46,262 nt of DNA, taken from the NCBI GenBank assembly GCA_024275115.1, contig JAJRZT010000046.1:1-46262 (forward strand), written 5' to 3'. Position 1 is the stretch's first letter, and every line of letters begins with the position of its first letter. The notes under the pieces are model-generated. The model was not told the origin of the DNA, did no database searches, and saw only the letters and a list, made by a program, of their open reading frames with translations. Shown piece after piece: positions 44,104 through 46,262 of this stretch. A program made the position numbers and the translations under genes. Source of the DNA: Gammaproteobacteria bacterium (GTDB taxonomy: Bacteria > Pseudomonadota > Gammaproteobacteria > UBA6429 > Thiohalophilaceae).

Positions 44104-46059
44104 TTGGCTAATTTTAAATTAAATTTATCCATTAAACAGATCGTTGCGGCGTTTATTTTTGCAATTATGGCTATTTACCTTGCGGGTGTAGTGCCCACTG
44201 CTGAGATAGCCTGGGTAACAGCCATTCTTATTTTTACTATCTATTTATTCGCTTTTGAAGTGGTGGGTGTTGATTTAGCCGCACTTACCGTGATGGTCTT
44301 GCTGGGACTCACTTCTTTACTGGCGCCGGTGATGGGGCTTGAGCAAGGCCTGGTGCCTAACAAACATTTATTTGATGGCTTTGCGAGTAATGCGGTAATT
44401 TCGATTATCGCAGTCATGATAATTGGTGCCGGGCTGGATAAAACCGGCGTGATGAGTAAGGTTGCCGCCGCCATTCTTAAATACGGTGGCACTACCGAAG
44501 GTCGCATTATCCCTATTATTTCTGGTACGGTCGGGATTATTTCCTCTTTTATGCAAAACGTGGGGGCAGCGGCACTGTTTTTACCGGTCGTAAGTCGTAT
44601 CTCAGCACGTTCGGGTCTTCCCATGTCCCGCTTACTGATGCCGATGGGCTTTTGTGCCATTTTGGGTGGCACAATGACAATGGTGGGCTCAAGCCCGCTG
44701 ATTCTGCTAAACGACTTAATCATAACCTCAAATAAAGCCCTGCCAGCAGAACAGCAGATGGAAATGTGGTCACTTTTTTCTGTTACGCCAATTGGTATTG
44801 TGATGATCACGGTTGGTATTTTGTATTTTGTTGTTGCGGGGCGCTTTGTGTTGCCAACCGTTAAAACAGAAGGCGTAAGTGCAACCAATACTATGGACTA
44901 TTTTCAGGACATCTATTCGATTGACTATGGCTTATTTGAAGTGGTTGTTCCGGCCGGCAGCCCGCTTGTGGGCACCGAGTTGGGGAATATCGAGCACAAA
45001 TCGCATATTCGTATTGTCGCGATGTATCGGGCAGCTAAAGATTTACGTATTGGGCCGGGAAGCCTGTCCCGTGAAGTGGAAATTCGCACTAATACCGTGC
45101 TGGGTATTTTAGCTTCACCTCGTCAGGTCAGGAATTTTGTGGAAGAATTTGGCTTAAGGCAACGCAAAAGTCTGCAAACATTTTCTGAACATTTAGCGTC
45201 TACCAAGGCCGGTATTGCTGAAGTTGTTATTCCACCGGGTTCATCCATTATTGGTAAGTCGGCTTTAGATATCTGGATGCGTAAAAAATACGGTATTGCG
45301 ATGGTTGCTTTACATCGTGGGGGGGAGACCAGGCAGGAAGGAGATAGTATCCGTACTATACCATTTGAAGCCGGCGATACGCTTGTTGTACACACAACCT
45401 GGGATGCATTGGCGCGTTTGGAAAAAGACAAGGATTTTGTCGTTGTAACAACGGAATATCCACATGAAGAAGTGCGTCCACATAAGGTATTGCATGCAGG
45501 CGTGTTTTTTGCGCTGGCTTTAGGCCTGGTTCTATTTTCTGATTTACGGCTCTCCGTTTCGCTATTAACCGGTGCGGTGGGGATGATTTTATCGGGTGTA
45601 TTAAGCATTGATGAAGCCTATGAAGCGATCAGCTGGAAGACTGTGTTCTTGCTTGCAAGCCTGATACCGCTCGGTTTTGCAGTGGAATCGACTGGCACAG
45701 CTAAGTGGATTGCGGATCAAACTCTTTCTGTCTTAGGTGGGATGCCAATATGGGTTGTTCAGTTAGCCGTTGCGGTACTGGCGACTTTCTTTACACTGGT
45801 GATGTCAAACGTGGGCGCAACCGTGCTACTGGTGCCTCTTGCGGTAAATATTGCGATAGGTGTAGGTGCAGATCCAGCATTATTTGCCTTAACCGTTGCG
45901 ATTGCAACATCCAATTCGTTCCTCATTCCAACACATCAGGTAAATGCTTTGATTATGGGCCCCGGTGGTTATCGTGTAGTTGATTTTATGAAGGCGGGTG
46001 GCATCATGACTATCTTGTTCTTAATCGTGATGATGGTTGTATTGAATATGTTTTATTAG
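44104..46059 (+). CDS. SLC13/DASS-family transporter with RCK_C domains
   Basis: The 651-aa inner-membrane carrier has TM helices in two blocks (about 12-240 and 470-650) separated by two cytosolic TrkA-C (RCK_C) domains (about 270-450: YGLFEVVVPAGSPLVG and GIAEVVIPPGSSIIGKSALD with FEAGDTLVVHTTWDAL). SLC13-type segments include FASNAVISIIAVMIIGAGL, MQNVGAAALFLPVV and ATSNSFLIPTHQVNALIMGPGGY. Relatives carry sulfate, dicarboxylates or other anions with Na+; sulfate is possible given the YeeE/YedE gene nearby. The start is TTG 44104, with AAGGGG about 8 nt upstream; a TTG at 44032 lies before the promoter's -10. Confidence 0.9.
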   Translation: MANFKLNLSIKQIVAAFIFAIMAIYLAGVVPTAEIAWVTAILIFTIYLFAFEVVGVDLAALTVMVLLGLTSLLAPVMGLEQGLVPNKHLFDGFASNAVISIIAVMIIGAGLDKTGVMSKVAAAILKYGGTTEGRIIPIISGTVGIISSFMQNVGAAALFLPVVSRISARSGLPMSRLLMPMGFCAILGGTMTMVGSSPLILLNDLIITSNKALPAEQQMEMWSLFSVTPIGIVMITVGILYFVVAGRFVLPTVKTEGVSATNTMDYFQDIYSIDYGLFEVVVPAGSPLVGTELGNIEHKSHIRIVAMYRAAKDLRIGPGSLSREVEIRTNTVLGILASPRQVRNFVEEFGLRQRKSLQTFSEHLASTKAGIAEVVIPPGSSIIGKSALDIWMRKKYGIAMVALHRGGETRQEGDSIRTIPFEAGDTLVVHTTWDALARLEKDKDFVVVTTEYPHEEVRPHKVLHAGVFFALALGLVLFSDLRLSVSLLTGAVGMILSGVLSIDEAYEAISWKTVFLLASLIPLGFAVESTGTAKWIADQTLSVLGGMPIWVVQLAVAVLATFFTLVMSNVGATVLLVPLAVNIAIGVGADPALFALTVAIATSNSFLIPTHQVNALIMGPGGYRVVDFMKAGGIMTILFLIVMMVVLNMFY

Positions 46060-46072
46060 AATGTGGCATTTG

Positions 46073-46102
46073 CGGATTTTGCTGCACTGCCTCAGGGCTA
46101 CA
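46073..46102 (+). repeat. Half copy of dispersed repeat family A
   Basis: CGGATTTTGCTGCACTGCCT then CAGGGCTACA resembles the right half of the copy at 23935-24015 (CGGATTTCGCTGCGCTGCAT, CAGGCTACA). The left half is missing. Confidence 0.55.
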
Positions 46103-46158
46103 AGTACTCGTAGTTAAGTGGGTAGATACCATCTTCCTCAATCAATCACAAGCGGTGT

Positions 46159-46262
46159 TTACACCGCCTGAGGTTGATACGGTATTTGGTGTTTAAGCAC
46201 ACCAAAACAAATATGTACCAGTTTACGCATAGCCGCACACAACGCACTCATCTTCATTTTCC
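46159..46262 (-). CDS. IS110-family transposase, C-terminal fragment (cut by window edge)
   Basis: The reverse strand encodes KMKMSALCAAMRKLVHICFG then VLKHQIPYQPQAV before a stop at 46159-46161. The AAMRKLVHICFG pattern is the usual C-terminal end of IS110-type transposases of the Transposase_20 class, which have a RuvC-like DEDD catalytic domain and, in some members, a bridge RNA guide. The N-terminal and catalytic parts lie beyond the window. A GCGGTGT/ACACCGC hairpin (46152-46167) covers the stop and may be part of the element's end. Confidence 0.75.
   Translation of the reverse strand, partial: KMKMSALCAAMRKLVHICFGVLKHQIPYQPQAV

Noticed and set aside
1-46262. CRISPR array, rRNA operon, prophage or replication origin
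   Set aside because: No regularly spaced short repeats, no rRNA sequence, no phage structural genes and no DnaA-box cluster were seen.

Overview
The window looks like a chromosomal segment from a moderately AT-rich gammaproteobacterium. The evidence is gene order: the pepA-holC-valS / lptF-lptG neighbourhood, purL, and an aspS-(insertion)-yebC-ruvC-ruvA-ruvB-ybgC-tolQRAB-pal-cpoB-queE-queC block, all typical of that class. Three tandem DUF2173-type genes and a YeeE/YedE sulfur-compound permease hint at a sulfur-oxidising or related lithotrophic lifestyle. That is an inference, and I cannot name a species.

Layout. 1-2130 is an accessory patch: an unrecognised small gene, an exported ankyrin-repeat protein, a REP-like palindrome, a probable transposase remnant and a VapBC toxin-antitoxin pair. 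2290-12350 holds valS, a GT39 glycosyltransferase plus PAP2 phosphatase pair, a coiled-coil-like protein, holC and pepA, with lptF-lptG divergent. 12352-14861 holds an RDD membrane protein, three DUF2173 paralogues and an AbrB-type antitoxin with a Doc toxin. 15072-20687 holds purL and a YadG/YadH-like ABC exporter. 20880-21643 is a type IV pilin unit with a sigma-54-type promoter and a strong terminator. 21670-25877 holds an SDR oxidoreductase, a TacA/TacT-type pair, an FmdB zinc-ribbon protein flanked by inverted repeats, and aspS.

26144-30544 is a signalling cassette of CHASE2-Ser/Thr kinase, PP2C phosphatase and two FHA proteins, placed between aspS and yebC. 30760-40701 is the conserved yebC-ruvCAB, Tol-Pal and queE-queC stretch: Holliday-junction resolution, envelope constriction and integrity, and 7-deazaguanine (queuosine precursor) synthesis. 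40886-46262 holds the YeeE/YedE permease, tRNA-Lys(UUU) with its promoter and terminator, a tandem hairpin/repeat array, a lineage-specific lipoprotein, an SLC13/RCK_C transporter and the 3' end of an IS110-type transposase cut by the window edge.

The most interesting items are: the CHASE2 kinase/PP2C/FHA/FHA cassette with no secretion genes in view; the triple DUF2173 cluster with one Cys-rich member; the hairpin array behind tRNA-Lys; dispersed palindromic repeat families, one of which supplies the fmdB stop codon; AspRS residues suggesting a non-discriminating enzyme; and a RuvC with a basic C-terminal tail. All calls come from reading the sequence; no database search was run.
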